Source: Eustoma russellianum (taxonomy: Eukaryota; Streptophyta; Magnoliopsida; Gentianales; Gentianaceae). From it: a stretch of 64,000 nucleotides of DNA. The first letter of the stretch is position 1. Each line of letters opens with the position of its first letter. The notes beneath the pieces were generated by a model. The model made no database searches. It was given only the letters and a program-made list of their open reading frames with translations, and was not told the origin of the DNA. Positions 20,416 to 32,304 of this stretch are shown piece after piece. The DNA lies in contig AP025066.1 in NCBI GenBank assembly GCA_036186865.1, positions 16,278,516-16,342,515 on the forward strand, in the 5' to 3' direction. Both the position numbers and the translations under genes were made by a program.

Positions 20416-20430
20416 GAAGTCATATTGTAC
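20416..20430 (-). mobile_element. Copia A RNase H, continuation after gypsy 1
   Basis: The TSD GAAGT followed by CATATTGTAC, read on the minus strand, encodes VQYDFFRDH together with 7943-7925, matching RYHFL*DH of copia B. Only 15 bases remain before unrelated sequence starts. Confidence 0.7.
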
Positions 20431-20590
20431 TGTAGGACCTCAGGTGCTACCAACTCTCCCAAAACCAATTTGTGACAGGAGATGTGCATACCCTAGCCTT
20501 ATTGTGCATTCAGCACACACAAGCATTTGTTGAATTGTCTAGTTATCATCTTCTTGTTGTTGTTCTTGTTCCATTCTTTGTAGAAAAGGT
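20431..20590. other. Unassigned stretch
   Basis: It starts TGTAGGACCTCAGG, like the low end of the copia A LTR, but then matches nothing else recognised here. From about 20590 a copia LTR alignable to 22205-24359 begins. I see no gene. Confidence 0.4.
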
Positions 20591-21561
20591 GTTCTTGTTG
20601 TTTTTTGTTGTTCTACAAATCTCTTGAGCTTCATTTGTAAGATTGATTAGCCATTTTTATAAGGCTATATCAATAGGTTGTAGAGGTGTTGCAACTAAGT
20701 GTTGCATAGAAGGTGATTATCCAAGTCTTGAGTAGGGTTGGTGTATAACTCAAGGATCAAGCTTGGTTCTTGTTGTAAGGTGATTCATTTGATAGTGAAA
20801 TCCAAGAAAAGGTGTTCCTTGGGTCTGGAGTAGGTCATATTGACCGAACCAGGATAAATCCTCGGTGTTCTTGTCTTGTTTCTTCATTTATGTTTTTTGC
20901 CTATTTTTGCTTCAGTTTTCACACAAATTCACACGTTTTGAAAAAATAGCTAAACACTTTCTAAATTCGTGATTTTTAGTGGAGTTATACTTCAGACTGG
21001 TAGCTTTCATTTGCAACAAGAATCACTTGATTTGAGCAAGGGAAAGTTAGTCTTTCAGTCTTTGCAAGGTAACAGCTCCAATCTGGTTGCAATCTGACCA
21101 GTTTTGAGAAAAATTAAATTCTGTATTTATTAAGAATTGTTTAAGGTCAAGGACTTTTGGAAACTTCATCTACACATTCTAAGGAGTATTTTGATATAAA
21201 GATCAACCTTTTTGGTTGAGTATTCAAAGAGAAACACTATTTTCAAAATCAGCAACATTCTGTCCAATTCTGTCGAGATTGACCATCTGAATCTTTTTAT
21301 TTGTTTTAGGGTCAAACGATCTTATTTTCGTCTGATTTTTGGAGAGAGTCTTTTTACCTCATTGAAGTTCAATTATGAAAAGTTTCATAATTTTTGGAGT
21401 TGTGTACAATTATTTTTGAATTATTCAAAAGCGGGTTCTGAATCTGAGGCAGTTTCAGATTCTGTTTTCAAAGGGGTTTTTAATCAAGGGTACTAGTGTA
21501 AATTCCGCTAACCACTATTCACCCCCCTCTAGTGGTATTTATTGCAGGTGCACGGTCCACA
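20591..21561 (+). repeat. Copia LTR, 5'-truncated, plus orientation
   Basis: Its sequence is the reverse complement of parts of 22205-22780 and 41771-42780. For example, AAGGTGTTCCTTGGGTCTGG with ATTGACCGAACCAGG occurs near 20810-20860 and inverted near 22510-22560. It ends GGTCCACA and is followed by a primer site. The LTR start is missing. It belongs to the copia B family but in opposite orientation. Confidence 0.8.
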
Positions 21562-21563
21562 AT

Positions 21564-21575
21564 TGGTATCAGAGC
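21564..21575 (+). other. Primer-binding site
   Basis: TGGTATCAGAGC, complementary to initiator-Met tRNA, begins two bases after the LTR end. Confidence 0.85.
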
Positions 21576-21683
21576 AAGGTCTACACCACTCAAAGAAGCA
21601 ACATTCAACACCTCACAATCAATACAAAGCCAAGAAACAATTACTCTTTGTAGCCTACTTATCTCAGATTAAAGGTACATACT

Positions 21684-22204
21684 ATGGCAATAGTTTCTCG
21701 CAAAGGTGAGTTGGAAGGTATGTCCACTCAAAGCCCTCCTCTTTTCGATGGCAATAATTTTGTTCATTGGAAACTAAGAATGAGGCTATTCTTAATGGTT
21801 ATAGACATTGATTTATAGTCTATAGATGAAGATAGGCCGTACATTCCAATGAAAGTTGTACAAGTTAGTGGAGTCACTCAAGAAGTTGAAAAATATAAAA
21901 GTGAATGGACATCGGAAGATAAAAAGAAAATGTCCATGAATGCTAAAGCTATGCAATTACTTTTGAATAGACTTACAACTTCTGAAGCAGGATATGTGTC
22001 AAATTGCACAAGCGCACACGACATGTGGAAATCACTTCTATTAAAGCATGAAGGTACTAGTGGTGTTAAAGAGTCAAAAATAAACATGCTTATGACTGAA
22101 TTAGAGACTTTCAAAATGTTGCCGAACGAATCCATAACATCTATGGATTTGAGGATTACTAATGTTTTCAATGCCCTTGAAGCTTTAGGGAAGTCATTTT
22201 TGCA
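21684..22204 (+). pseudogene. copia Gag N-terminus (truncated)
   Basis: From the ATG at 21684 the frame reads SRKGELEGMSTQSPPLFDG, NNFVHWKLRMRLF, a TAG stop near 21818, then EWTSEDKKKMSMNAKAMQLL, TSEAGYVSNCTSAHDMWKSL and PNESITSMDLRITNVFNALE. This is the N-terminal Gag domain (UBN2 type) of SIRE-like copia elements. It breaks off at about 22204 where an inverted LTR of the same family begins. The minus-strand counterpart is at 41657-41029. Confidence 0.85.
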
Positions 22205-24359
22205 AAAGGCCCTGACCTTAAGCAATTCTTCATGAAAACATAATTCAAGTTTTCTCAAAACTTGTCAGGTTGCAGCCAGAATGGAGACGTTATCTTGCAA
22301 CGGCTGAAAGACTAATTTTCCTTTGCTCAAATCAAGTGATTCTTGTTTCCAAATGAAAGCTAACAGTCTGAAGTATAACTTCACCAAAAATCACAAATTT
22401 TGAAAGTGTTTTGCTATTTTTCAAACCCTGAGAAGTTGTGTGAAATCTACAGTGAAAACAGGCAAAAAATAGAAAAGTGTAAGGAAGACAAGAACACCAA
22501 AGATTTATCCTGGTTCGGTCAATGTGACCTACTTCAGTCCCAAGGAACACCTTTTCTTGGATTTCACTATGGTATGAACAAAATACCAACAAGAACCAAG
22601 CTTGATCCTTGGGTTAAAGACCAATCATATTCAAGACTTGGATGAACACCTCTATGCAACTCTTGGTTGCAAGACCTCTATCACCTATTGTTGTAGCCTT
22701 ATAAACATGGCTAACCAATCTTACAAAGATAACCCAAGCAGGTGTGTATATGTAGCTCAACAACAGCAAGAAATGAAACACCTTAGCTACACAAAGAAAG
22801 AATCAAGAAGAAGAGAATAGTAAGAATGATCTTCAAGTTTGCTTGAAAGTTGTGTGTTCTTCTTCTTCACTTTTGCCTTCTATTTATAGGGTGAAATGAG
22901 CCTTGAAGATAAGAACTCTAAATGTGTCACCATCTTCATCATCAATACTTAAGTGTCTTCACACTTTTGGTTGGCCACATAATCACCTTGTACACTTGGA
23001 AAAATGAAACAACACAGTTGGTCCACCTTGGAATATCATTTGACCGATTTTTACACTTGAAATTGTCTTGAAAATAATGAAGATAATATGCAAGGATAAG
23101 ATGGCATAACCCCTCCAAGATTGCCTCATCTCCTTGGCAAATAATAGGCACGTGATGGCTAAAAATTTCAAATAGAAACAGCTCCAAAATTAGCAAAAGT
23201 AGCCGTTGGCTACCATTCAAATTTTCCAAGTTGACAACTTTGTCAACTAGCTTGTTTTTGATTGGTCCACTTGTCGCCAAGACATAAAATGAATACACCA
23301 CCTATGCCACATATTTTTGGGCATTTTTGAGCAACATAAATGTGTACAAACTCAGGTTTGTTAAAGAGAAATAAATGGATAAAGTTGACAAGACTTTGTC
23401 AATATATAGTTCAAAATTCCAAAATGTTTCTCCTTGCAAGTTGTGTGAATTTTTTGCCAATAATTCCCTTAGAATCTCTGCAAAATAATGAATAATAAAA
23501 CCCAATAACATATATAAAAATATCTCCAAGAAAAGAAAAGAATGTGACATCAAAACTCGTCACATATCCTGCTACCGTTGATAATATCATCAAATGTGAG
23601 AATAAGATAGAAAACCAGCAACTAATCTTCAAGAACACCATAAATAAACTCCAGAATGAAGATAATAAGATACTCAAGAGATTCCTTGAGTAAAATAACA
23701 AAATCGTCCTTGTGGTGTAAAATGACCAAAATGCCTCTGGTGAGAGAAAACTCAAGAAATGACCCCGATGATCAGAAATAGATATAATAACACCTTTGTG
23801 ACGATAAATAAGAAATAATGAAGTCCTTGTATTAGTTTCTCCATGTCATGTACCTACAAGAACTCAAAATACCACTTTTGCCTTTTTTGGTAAGTTATAG
23901 AAACTTCCAAGACACATTAGTGACAGAACACAATTATTATCATCAAAAACAAGTAATAAAATAAAAATATACACATATGAAACATATGTAAATGAAAACA
24001 ATCATTTTATTACTTTTTAGAAAAATTTCTCCAAAAGCATTGGACATCGATCGGTCTATGTCTCAATTTTAGAGACTGATGTATACATCGATCGACCGAT
24101 GTATCTTTGGTTGAGCGATTGATGTCCCACAATGAGTTTGAGTTTTTGGTTCTTTGTGACATCAACCGATCGATGTAGAGATCTATGTACATCGATCTCT
24201 GACTGAGAGATCTATGTATACATCGATCTCTTGCTGAGAGATCTATGTGGAAATCGTTGTCATTTTTTCATTTGTTTCAACTTTATGTCAACTTTGTGGC
24301 CATTTTTTTATTTAACATTTAAAATTATGACTTTGAAAATTATCCCAACATATTTCTCA
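22205..24359 (-). repeat. Copia B 3' LTR, truncated at its 3' end
   Basis: It is collinear with 42180-44355. It begins on the minus strand near 24359 with TGAGAAATA and breaks at 22205, about 400 bases short of its end, where the inverted gag fragment starts. It includes CATCGATC-rich palindromic repeats at 24037-24255. The polypurine tract lies next to it at about 24360-24378 (CCTTCTCCCCCTTTTGG on the plus strand). Several T-rich open frames in it (for example 23302-23755) have no recognisable coding character. Confidence 0.8.
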
Positions 24360-24719
24360 GCCTTCTCCCCCTTTTGGATGATTTTTAAAATAACTTAACA
24401 TGATTTTAATGCCACAACTCTTTATCAATTGTTTATCACATATCTACAAATTTTATACCAATTGAATTGTTTTGAAAACCTTACCGATTGTTTTCAAACT
24501 TTCAACTCTTGTTTTTAACATATATGCTCCCCCTCAACTTATACACTCCCCCTTAACCTATGCTCAAAGCCAATTTAACACCAATTGAAACTTACACCAA
24601 TTGACAACGTAACATATTATTCAACTCAAATCATGACTTAACAATCAAAATCATGCTCTTATTCTATCTCTCTCGTTATTTTTTTAAATCATTCAAAAAA
24701 TAGACTTATGCAATTGTAT

Positions 24720-25552
24720 CATAAGTCGTCATTCCGAACTTGGCTTGTATGTTTTCAAAAGTGGCTTGATTAAGGTGTTTGGTGAAGATGTCAGCTATTT
24801 GATGATCAGTTCTTACATGATCTATGGTTATGTCCCCATTTTGAAAATGGTCTCAAAGGAAATGGTATCTTACCTCAATATGTTTTGCCATAGAATGCAG
24901 TACCGGATTCCAAGAAAGATTGATTGCACTTGTGCTTTCGCAGAAAATTGGAATCTTATTCATTTTAATGCCAAAATCACTAAGTTCTTATTTAAGCCAA
25001 AGTATTTGGGTAGTGCATAAACTCAAGGCTATATACTCGACTTCAGTGGTAGAGAGTTCTACTGTTTCTTAGAAAACCAAGAGATCAAGTTGGTTCCTAC
25101 GAATTCACATGTACCGCTAGTAGATTTTATATCTATCTTGCAACCACCATAATCAGCTATAAGCATACAGTTTCAATTAGCGTTTCTATCATAACAAAGT
25201 CCTAAGTGAGGTGTGTGTTTAAGATATCTAAATATCTTTTTCATCGCAATGTAATGTGAGACTTTAGAACAAGATTGAAACCTAGCACACATACACGCAC
25301 TAAACATGATATCAGGTCTTGATGCGGTTGAGTATAACAGTGATCCAACCATAGGCCTATATAGTGTGTCATCAAAAGGTTTACCATTTTCATCTTTGTC
25401 TAGTTTGAGGGGTTTGATTTATTTGAAGCCCTAAGAAGTAATTTAATTCTCCTACCATTGACATTTCAAATTCTAACTTCGTACACTCTTCAAAGTCCTT
25501 AACTAAGGTAGGATTAGCTGAACCAAAGATAATATCATCTACATATATTTGA
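24720..25552 (-). pseudogene. Copia B RT (C-terminal part) and RNase H
   Basis: On the minus strand from 25552 it reads IYVDDIIFGSANPTLVKDF, then FEMSMVGELNYFLGLQI, RPMVGSLLYSTASRPDIMF, and ends DHVRTDHQIADIFTKHLNQA near 24760. These are the YVDD palm and RNase H of copia. Several stops and shifts interrupt it. The missing upstream RT continues at 37257. 24379-24719 is AT-rich 3' untranslated sequence with no gene. Confidence 0.85.
25548..25552. other. Target site duplication of gypsy 2, left copy (TTTGA)
   Basis: TTTGA precedes the TGTAGCGCC start at 25553 and recurs at 37252-37256 after the other LTR ends TACAACA. This fixes both borders of gypsy 2. Confidence 0.93.
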
Positions 25553-25900
25553 TGTAGCGCCCCGTACTCGGCTACCCCTCGTACGGTGCACCCGCCGTAC
25601 CTTCCCTTTCGGAAAAGTACAAAGCGTCGGTACTTAACTCATAAAACCCATGGATAAACATGGATTACAAAGTCACGATCTTAACAGGTAGATAAAAATA
25701 CGGCAGAATTTGAACCTTAATCCGAAAGCGTCAAATCGCGAATACATAGCAAAATTATACAAACTGAACCGATAGCAAACTACACCGCGGAATTATACAA
25801 ACATTATTCTAAAAGAATCCGAAAGTAGCTAAGTCCCAAAATGTCCCAAAGGCTCATCAAAAGCTTCCATTATCATTCTCTTAACAGCGACTTCAATAAC

Positions 25901-25957
25901 CTATGGGTATGGCACCCTTGGCTCATCATCAATCCACTCGACTTCATTACCTGGCTC
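25901..25957 (-). other. Conserved short acidic reading frame, gypsy 2 3' LTR
   Basis: Nineteen codons encode EPGNEVEWIDDEPRVPYP and end TAG (CTA at 25901). The frame follows a pyrimidine tract TTTTTCCCCCCAG. Compared with gypsy 1, codons for E, P, V, P and Y differ silently at the third base. A copy in the other LTR is at 34171-34227. Confidence 0.4.
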
Positions 25958-26329
25958 TGGGGGGAAAAATAAATGGGTGAGCGACAAAGTCGCCAGCAAG
26001 TATACAATAACACCGTACAATAAAGAGAAAACGGCATACAAGAATCAAACACCAATTCCTTAAGTTAAAACATACCTGTTAATACCTTTTCGAAGCATCA
26101 TACTTAAAATCATATCAACACTTAGCTAAGATCTAAATGTCATTACTTAGTTAGATTCTACGTGCTATAGCCAAACCTTACTTCTATGAAAAGGTATCAT
26201 GCATAATGTGTATGAAAATGTGAATGCGATGCAAATGCAACGGGAAACATTCTTTCTCTTCATTTAGACATGCTCATAAAAATACTTGAACTTTCTTTCT
26301 TTCTTTTAAATCATGCTCATCATAAAACA

Positions 26330-26540
26330 AGAGAGTGTGTCAGCCTATTATACCGGGCATGACTCGGTTCTTATAACATGATCACCTTCAGGTCTATTAT
26401 ACCAGACCTGGCTCGGTTCTTATACTCTTCAGACCTATTATACCGGGCCTGGATCGGTTCTTATATTTCATCAGACCTATTATACCGGGCCTAGATCGGT
26501 TCTTATACTTCTTTAGATCAATTCACACCGGATCTGTAGC
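26330..26540 (-). repeat. ~40-base tandem repeats in gypsy 2 3' LTR
   Basis: About five units of the type CAGACCTATTATACCGGGCC plus TGGATCGGTTCTTAT occur at this place, and the same array is in the other LTR at 34605-34805. They occupy the position of the 43-base repeats of gypsy 1 and share the CCGGGGTTAATTGATCTGA-like end but otherwise differ. Confidence 0.85.
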
Positions 26541-28450
26541 GGGTTAAGCTGGCCAGAAGGGACGGAATTCTTTCAAAACAGAAACTCTATATAAAACATC
26601 AATAAAATCATGAGCATGGAACATATGAGCATGTCAATGCAAGTGCATGGGATGCAACATGGTAAAATGCGCCTATAACATCATAAACAACTTTCTTCAT
26701 GGGCTGAAAAACGATCCAGCAGCATGTCTTGTATTGCCCGGCCTCAAAATCAACCTTTTGAGCCTATTTTCCAGAAACTAAAAATATGAACATGCACCAC
26801 ATGATCTTAACTACATTCTATACAAATTTCATGCGATTCCGACAAGCGTAGGTACCTCAATACAAATAATTCCCAACAAGGGTACAACAGGAATTCTGCT
26901 GCACTCTCAACTCCATTCCTTACCTTGTCTCCATCCATAACTCATTTTGGGGCTCACTTAGCACCTGGAAATCTTTCCTCTTCCTTTCATGAACAATATC
27001 CAAATGCCCATTCACCAAAACAAGTCAAAATAAATACAATACAAGTCATACAAGCACAAAGGGCCAATCTGCCCTGTTTTCCAGAATGTTACACCAACTT
27101 TACCTCAATGGTTTACCCCCAAGATCAATAGATAAAATCAATTTCTTTACATGGATACTTAGCTCTATGTCTTAAGTACTTCTTCTAAAAATTTCAGGTC
27201 AATCCAAGATGTTTAAGGTACTTAAATAATTTTTCTCCCTAAGGTGGTACAACCAGAAACTGTTTTGACCCCTTGATACTAAAAATTCATTTCTGACCAA
27301 TCCACAAATGATTTTCCAGAAATTCCAACTCCACAATAAAATAGACATGATAAGCTACGACCACACCAAAAATAAGCTCAATCCAACGTTTAGAAGGTCC
27401 TTAACTAAGTCCATCAATTTGGCATAAAATCTGTCCAGAACTCTGTTTTCAACCAACATGCATAGAAGTATCCTTTCCTTCCTAATTTTGTTCTTTAGCC
27501 TATAATCCAAGTTAATGATCATTCAATAGACATACTAAGGCTTCCCTATACTAATTCAAGTCCCTTTTTAGCATGTAAAAGTCGTTCATATGGGCTGTTC
27601 ATTCCTTCTAAACGAAACAGTCCTCTAGTCCAACAATTTCACATATTAAAATCACTAAAAATGCTAGGTTTCATACCAATCATGTCTCATTCAATATCAA
27701 ACATAGGGCAGTCCCTAATCCATCACTTTTAACTCTTATTTCAAGTTTAAACATGCTTTATATTGCAACATAAGAGAGGTCTATCATCCAACCTTTCAAA
27801 ACATAAGAAAAGGTAACAACTTAGGCATATTTTCACTAAAATCATGTCTTAAGCTTCTAGACATTCAAGTATGCACATAATCACATATATTGTAAGGGGT
27901 TAAAGTATACTTGCCTATTCAAGCTAAAGCTCTTGTCTTTGCTTGGTTATGAAGTGAGATGTGATGAAATCCTTTACCTTCTTCACCAAAATGAGCTTGG
28001 AATGGAGATTCAAGCATCACAATATGTCACCACCTAAAAATGTTGATGGCTTTCACCTAGATGTCTTCTTGAGTCTTGAAGTTGAAGTTAAACTCCCATC
28101 CTTCAAGATGTTGGGGCCGAAATATTTGTGAGAGTAAGAGGGAATTTTGCTAAGTGTTGCTTGGCTTGCTTGGGAAGAATTTTCTAGATGATTGTAAGAT
28201 GTTGTCTTGCAAAATTTAAAAACCTAGGAGAGGAGGGGGCTTGGCCGATTTTGGAGGGAGAATAGGGAGGGTTAGGGTTTTCTTAAGGTTAAGTTAGTAT
28301 AACCTTGGTTACTTTATTCAACTATAGTTACTTTTGGGCTAACTCAAGTTACTTTATCAAATCATGGTTATCTTAACCTGGGTTTAAGGGAAGAGTAACC
28401 ATGGTAGGTTTTGAAATCCTCCATGGTTAATTAGGCATGATGGCCGATTT

Positions 28451-28558
28451 TTAGGTTGAGGTCTTTATGACCTCAACCACACTACTTCCTTCTTTAATGA
28501 GTTGTCTTACTTGTTCCTTAAATGCATGTCTATTTTGTTTTCTATTTATTCTTTGCAT
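28451..28558 (-). other. Small basic reading frame in gypsy 2 3' LTR
   Basis: An ATG frame of 35 codons starts MQRINRKQNRHAFKEQ and ends at TAA, almost base-for-base the same as in gypsy 1. The second copy is at 36827-36720. Confidence 0.35.
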
Positions 28559-28982
28559 GATAACTTCTTGTCTTATTATTTTAACTAATAAAATTGGCTA
28601 GAGATTTCTAGAACATCTCTATGTATAGGCCGAAATTTTTAGGCTTCTTGGGCCATTTGATATTTCTTGTAACTTTAATTCATATACTATATTGTTTCCT
28701 ATATTTTATTGTAATTCTAAGATTAGCATATGTATGTATACATATATATATACACGCCTAGGTGTACTATGTGTTATACATTCCATACGCATATATCATA
28801 TACACGCACATACATACCTAGTGATGTGTATGGTTTATATATCCCTATATTTCATGTACCGCTTCAATAGTATTTAAGTAAAAAGAGTTGAGTGGACTTA
28901 AGTAACATGTGCTTAGGAAATCATTGCTTTCATTCCGTCTCATATTCATAGTTTTCATGTACATGATCATTGGAGTACAACA

Positions 28983-29020
28983 TCCTTCCCCCCTTCAACA
29001 AAGTTTCGTCCCCGAAACTT
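28983..29020 (-). other. Polypurine tract and hairpin, gypsy 2
   Basis: The plus strand reads TCCTTCCCCCC directly after the LTR, a purine tract on the minus strand. Beside it, AAGTTTCG/CGAAACTT with a four-base loop occupies 29001-29020 and starts at the pol stop codon. The stem is identical to that of gypsy 1. Confidence 0.8.
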
Positions 29021-30860
29021 ATGAACTGTCAAAGAGATAGGGGTACTTTTGCTTCATGCCTTCCTCTAACTCCCAAGTGGCCTCATCAACTGAATGGTTC
29101 TTCCATTGCACCTTGACCAGGGAAATAGACTTATTTCTTAATGCTTTCACTTCCCTATCAATTATCCTTTCGGGCTCCTCAACATATGATATATCAGCCT
29201 CAATCCTCAAAGGTTGCTCATCCATAATATGGCTCGAATCATGCACATACTTACGCAATTGAGATATATGAAACACATTGTGTAATTGAGACAACGATGG
29301 TGGTAGTGCAAGTCTATAAGAAACTTCTTCAATCCTTTCCAAGATCTCAAATGGTCCAATGAATCTAGGACTAAGTTTACCTTTAATTCCGAACCGCTTT
29401 ACTCCTTTTGATGGGGATACCTTCAAGAATACCTTTTTTCCTACTTGAAACTCAAGTGGTCGACGTCTTACGTCGGCCCACGCCTTGCTTCTATCCTGAG
29501 CAGCCTTCAATCTTTGTCTTACAATCATAACCTTTTCCTTGGTTTGCTCTACTAAGTCAGGTCCTGTGAGCATCTTATCTCCAATCTCATCCCAATACAA
29601 TGGCGATCGACATTTTCTTCCATAAAGAGCTTCATAAGGAGCCATTCCAATGGATCTGTGATAGCTGTTATTGTATGAAAATTCAACCAACTTCAAACTC
29701 TTATCCCAGCTACCTCCAAAGTCCAACACACAAGCACGCAACATGTCCTCCAATGTTTGAATTGTTCTCTCTGATTGACCGTCAGTCTGGGGATGAAAAG
29801 CTGAACTCATGCGAACTTCCGTACCCATCGCTTTCTGAAATGCCGTCCAAAACCTTGATGTGAAGCGGGGGTCTCGGTCACAAACTATGCTCATAGGAAC
29901 TCCATGCAAACATACAATCTGATCAACATACATAGAAGCCAACTTTTCCATGGGTGCTTTAATCGACGTCGCCATGAAATGAGCACTCTTCGTCAGACGA
30001 TCCACAACAACCCAAATAGTGTCATATCCACTTCTTGTCTTAGGTAAATCGGTCACAAAATCCATAGCGATGTGATCCCACTTCCACTCAGGCACCTCAA
30101 GTGGTTGCAATAATCCAGCTGGCCTTTGATGTTCTGCTTTTACTTTTTGACATACAAGACATTTCTCAACAAACTCTGCTATCTGATTCTTCATTCCTGG
30201 CCACCAAAACTTTTGCTTCAAGTCATGATACATCTTATTTTCTCCTGGGTGAATAGACAATCGAGAATTATGGGCTTCCTGAAGCACTTCACTTCTTATC
30301 GCATCATCATTAGGCACACACAATCGACCTCTAAACCACAAACTGCCGTCACTACGGACTTCAAAATCGTCAGATTGCTTCTCCTTCAGCTTGCTCTTAA
30401 CTTTCATCAATGCATCATCCTTATCTTGAGTCTCCTTAATCCTATCGATCAAAGAAGAAACCACTACTAACTTTGCCAGTACGTCAGAAATCGAATCCAC
30501 TTCTTCCAGACCAAACTCTTCCATATCACGCTGTAGAGGTCGTTGACGGGGATGACTTGTCTTACGACTCAAAGCATCAGCAACTCTATTAGCTTTACCT
30601 GGATGATACTGAATAGAGATGTCATAATCCTTGATCAACTCAAGCCATCGCCTTTGGCGCATATTCAGCTCCTTTTGAGTGAAAAGGTATTTCAAACTCT
30701 TATGGTCCGTAAAGATCTCACACTTCTCTCCATACAGATAATGACGCCAAATCTTCAGAGCAAATACAACTGCTGCAAGCTCAAGGTCATGTACTGGATA
30801 ATTCTGCTCAAACGGCTTAAGCTGGCGAGACACATACGCGATCACACGCCCATTCTGCAT
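29019..30860 (-). pseudogene. Gypsy 2 RNase H, integrase and chromodomain
   Basis: An uninterrupted frame of about 613 codons carries RNase H (HDLELAAVVFALKIW, FTDHKSLKYLFTQKELNMRQ), the integrase zinc site (HPGENKMYHD…CLVCQKVK), the DDE core (MDFVTDLPK, CDRDPRFTSRFW, TDGQSERTIQTLE), GPFEILERIEEVSYRLALPP, and a chromodomain (ERIIDREVKALRNK, VKVQWKNHSVDEATWELEEG). All key residues seem present, including the RNase H TDHKS box that is altered in gypsy 1. It is separated from RT by a one-base loss near 30870, so it is expressible only with a frameshift. Confidence 0.92.
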
Positions 30861-31549
30861 AAGAACACAACCAATCCATTCTTGGAAGCATCACTGTAGA
30901 TCACAATCTGTTCTCCTGAAACGTGTTGAGCCAAAACTGATGCAGACGTCAACCTTGCCTTCAGCTCAGAAAAGCTACTTTCACAATCCTCATTCCATAC
31001 AAATTTTGTCTTCTTCTGAGTCAATCTAGTGAGTGGCATAGCTATCCTTGAAAATCCTTCAACAAACTTGCGGTAGTAACCGGCCAGTCCGAGAAAACTC
31101 CTTACTTCAGTGACATTGGTCGGTCTCGGCCACTCAGTAACTGCCTCAATCTTTCTGGGATCAACTGAAATCCCATTTTCAGTAATAATATGGCCCAGAA
31201 ATGACACACTATGCAACCAAAACTCACATTTACTGAATTTTGCATAGAGCTGATGCTTTCTTAGAATACCAAGTATTGTCCTCAGATGGGCTGTATGAGT
31301 TTCCTCATCAGGCGAATAAATCAGGATATCGTCAATAAAGACGACCACATACTTATCCAACTGGTCCCGAAACACCCGATTCATAAGATCCATAAACGCT
31401 GCAGGGGCGTTGGTCAGTCCAAAAGGCATCACGAGAAATTCATAATGTCCATATCTCGTCCTGAATGCTGTCTTAGGAATATCCTCAGCTCTTATCTTCA
31501 ATTGAAAATATCCAGATCTTAGGTCCACTTTGCTAAACACCCGAGCTCC
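30842..31549 (-). pseudogene. Gypsy 2 RT core to RNase H start
   Basis: The exon-like start at 31549 reads GARVFSKVDLRSGYFQLKI, then TAFRTRYGHYEFLVMPFGL, FIDDILIYS, VSFLGHIITENGISVDPRK, FLGLAGYYRKFVEGFSR and IYSDASKNGL, after which one base is missing and the frame goes wrong near 30870. Catalytic DD is intact. Confidence 0.9.
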
Positions 31550-31616
31550 CTGCATTAGGATACTTTAGATATTATTCATGATTATTATATCGAAATAAGA
31601 CTTGGTAATTACTGAC
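31550..31616 (-). other. Predicted 67-base intron inside RT, gypsy 2
   Basis: On the minus strand it starts GTCAGTAATT and ends CCTAATGCAG, between DQLR and GARVFSK. It is at the same codon boundary as the gypsy 1 intron. The donor is weaker (GTCAGT) and the length is at the short limit for plants. Confidence 0.6.
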
Positions 31617-32304
31617 CCGAAGCTGGTCGAACAGATCGTCGATCCGAGGCAACGGATACTTATTCTTCACGGTGATCTTGTTGAGTTCCCGATAATCAAT
31701 ACACAGCCGCATACCTCCATCCTTCTTCTTTACAAATAAAACTGGGGCACCCCATGGTGACACACTTGGACGAATCAACTTCTTTTCCAATAACTCATGC
31801 AATTGCTCTTTTAGTTCCTTCAGCTCAGCGGGGTGCCATGCGGTAAGGAGCTTTAGAAATGGGCTCAGCTCCGGGGATGAGGTTTATCTCAAAGAAAATT
31901 TCTCGATCAGGGGGAAGTCCTGGTAGTTCCTCTGGAAAGACATCAAGAAACTCTTGAACTACTGGAACTTGTGAGATGTCCACTGCTGCTTGCTCGGCGC
32001 TAAGAGCATAAGCAAGATAGCCTTGACATCCCTTTCGCAACGCTCGACGGGCACGAGCTGTATTCACAAAAATATTCTTTGACTTCTTCAACTTGGGACC
32101 TCCTTGAAATGATACTTCCTCTTGCTCCGGGGTTCTGAAAGTGACTTTCTTCTGATTGCAGTCAATATGGGCATGGTTCTTAGACAACCAGTCCATACCA
32201 AGAATAATGTCAAAGTCACTCATAGCAATCGGGATCAGATCAGCCGCGAACTGATGGTCATCGAGCACCAGCCACGACGTCTCCAGCTTCCTCAACTGCA
32301 GCAT
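31572..32304 (-). pseudogene. Gypsy 2 protease remnant and N-terminal RT
   Basis: It runs in two frames joined at about 31828, where one extra C shifts reading after KAPYRMAP. The first part begins LDDHQFAADLIPIAMSDFDI, the second half of the protease. The DSGASHSF active-site region present in gypsy 1 is absent, about 62 residues. RT starts FPEELPGLPPDREIFF and continues SPWGAPVLFVKKKDGGMRLC and DYRELNKITVKNKYPLPRID. The frame ends in the predicted intron. Confidence 0.85.

Larger units (their letters stand above)
25553..28982 (-). repeat. Gypsy 2 3' LTR
   Basis: The LTR is 3430 bases, TGTTGTA…GCTACA on the minus strand (TGTAGCGCC at the low end, TACAACA at the high end). It carries the short acidic frame (25957-25901), hairpin (25981-25993), ~40-base repeats (26330-26540), the TAACC/GGTTA cluster (28283-28412) and the basic frame (28558-28451). 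Confidence 0.95.

Noticed and set aside
23302..23755. Hydrophobic minus-strand frames in the copia B LTR that look like membrane proteins
   Set aside because: They lie in AT-rich LTR and have no motifs. The corresponding frame in the other LTR is not kept at equal length.
29600..30899. Several plus-strand frames of 87-118 codons across gypsy 2 pol
   Set aside because: All lie opposite the intact integrase/RNase H frame and match nothing recognisable.
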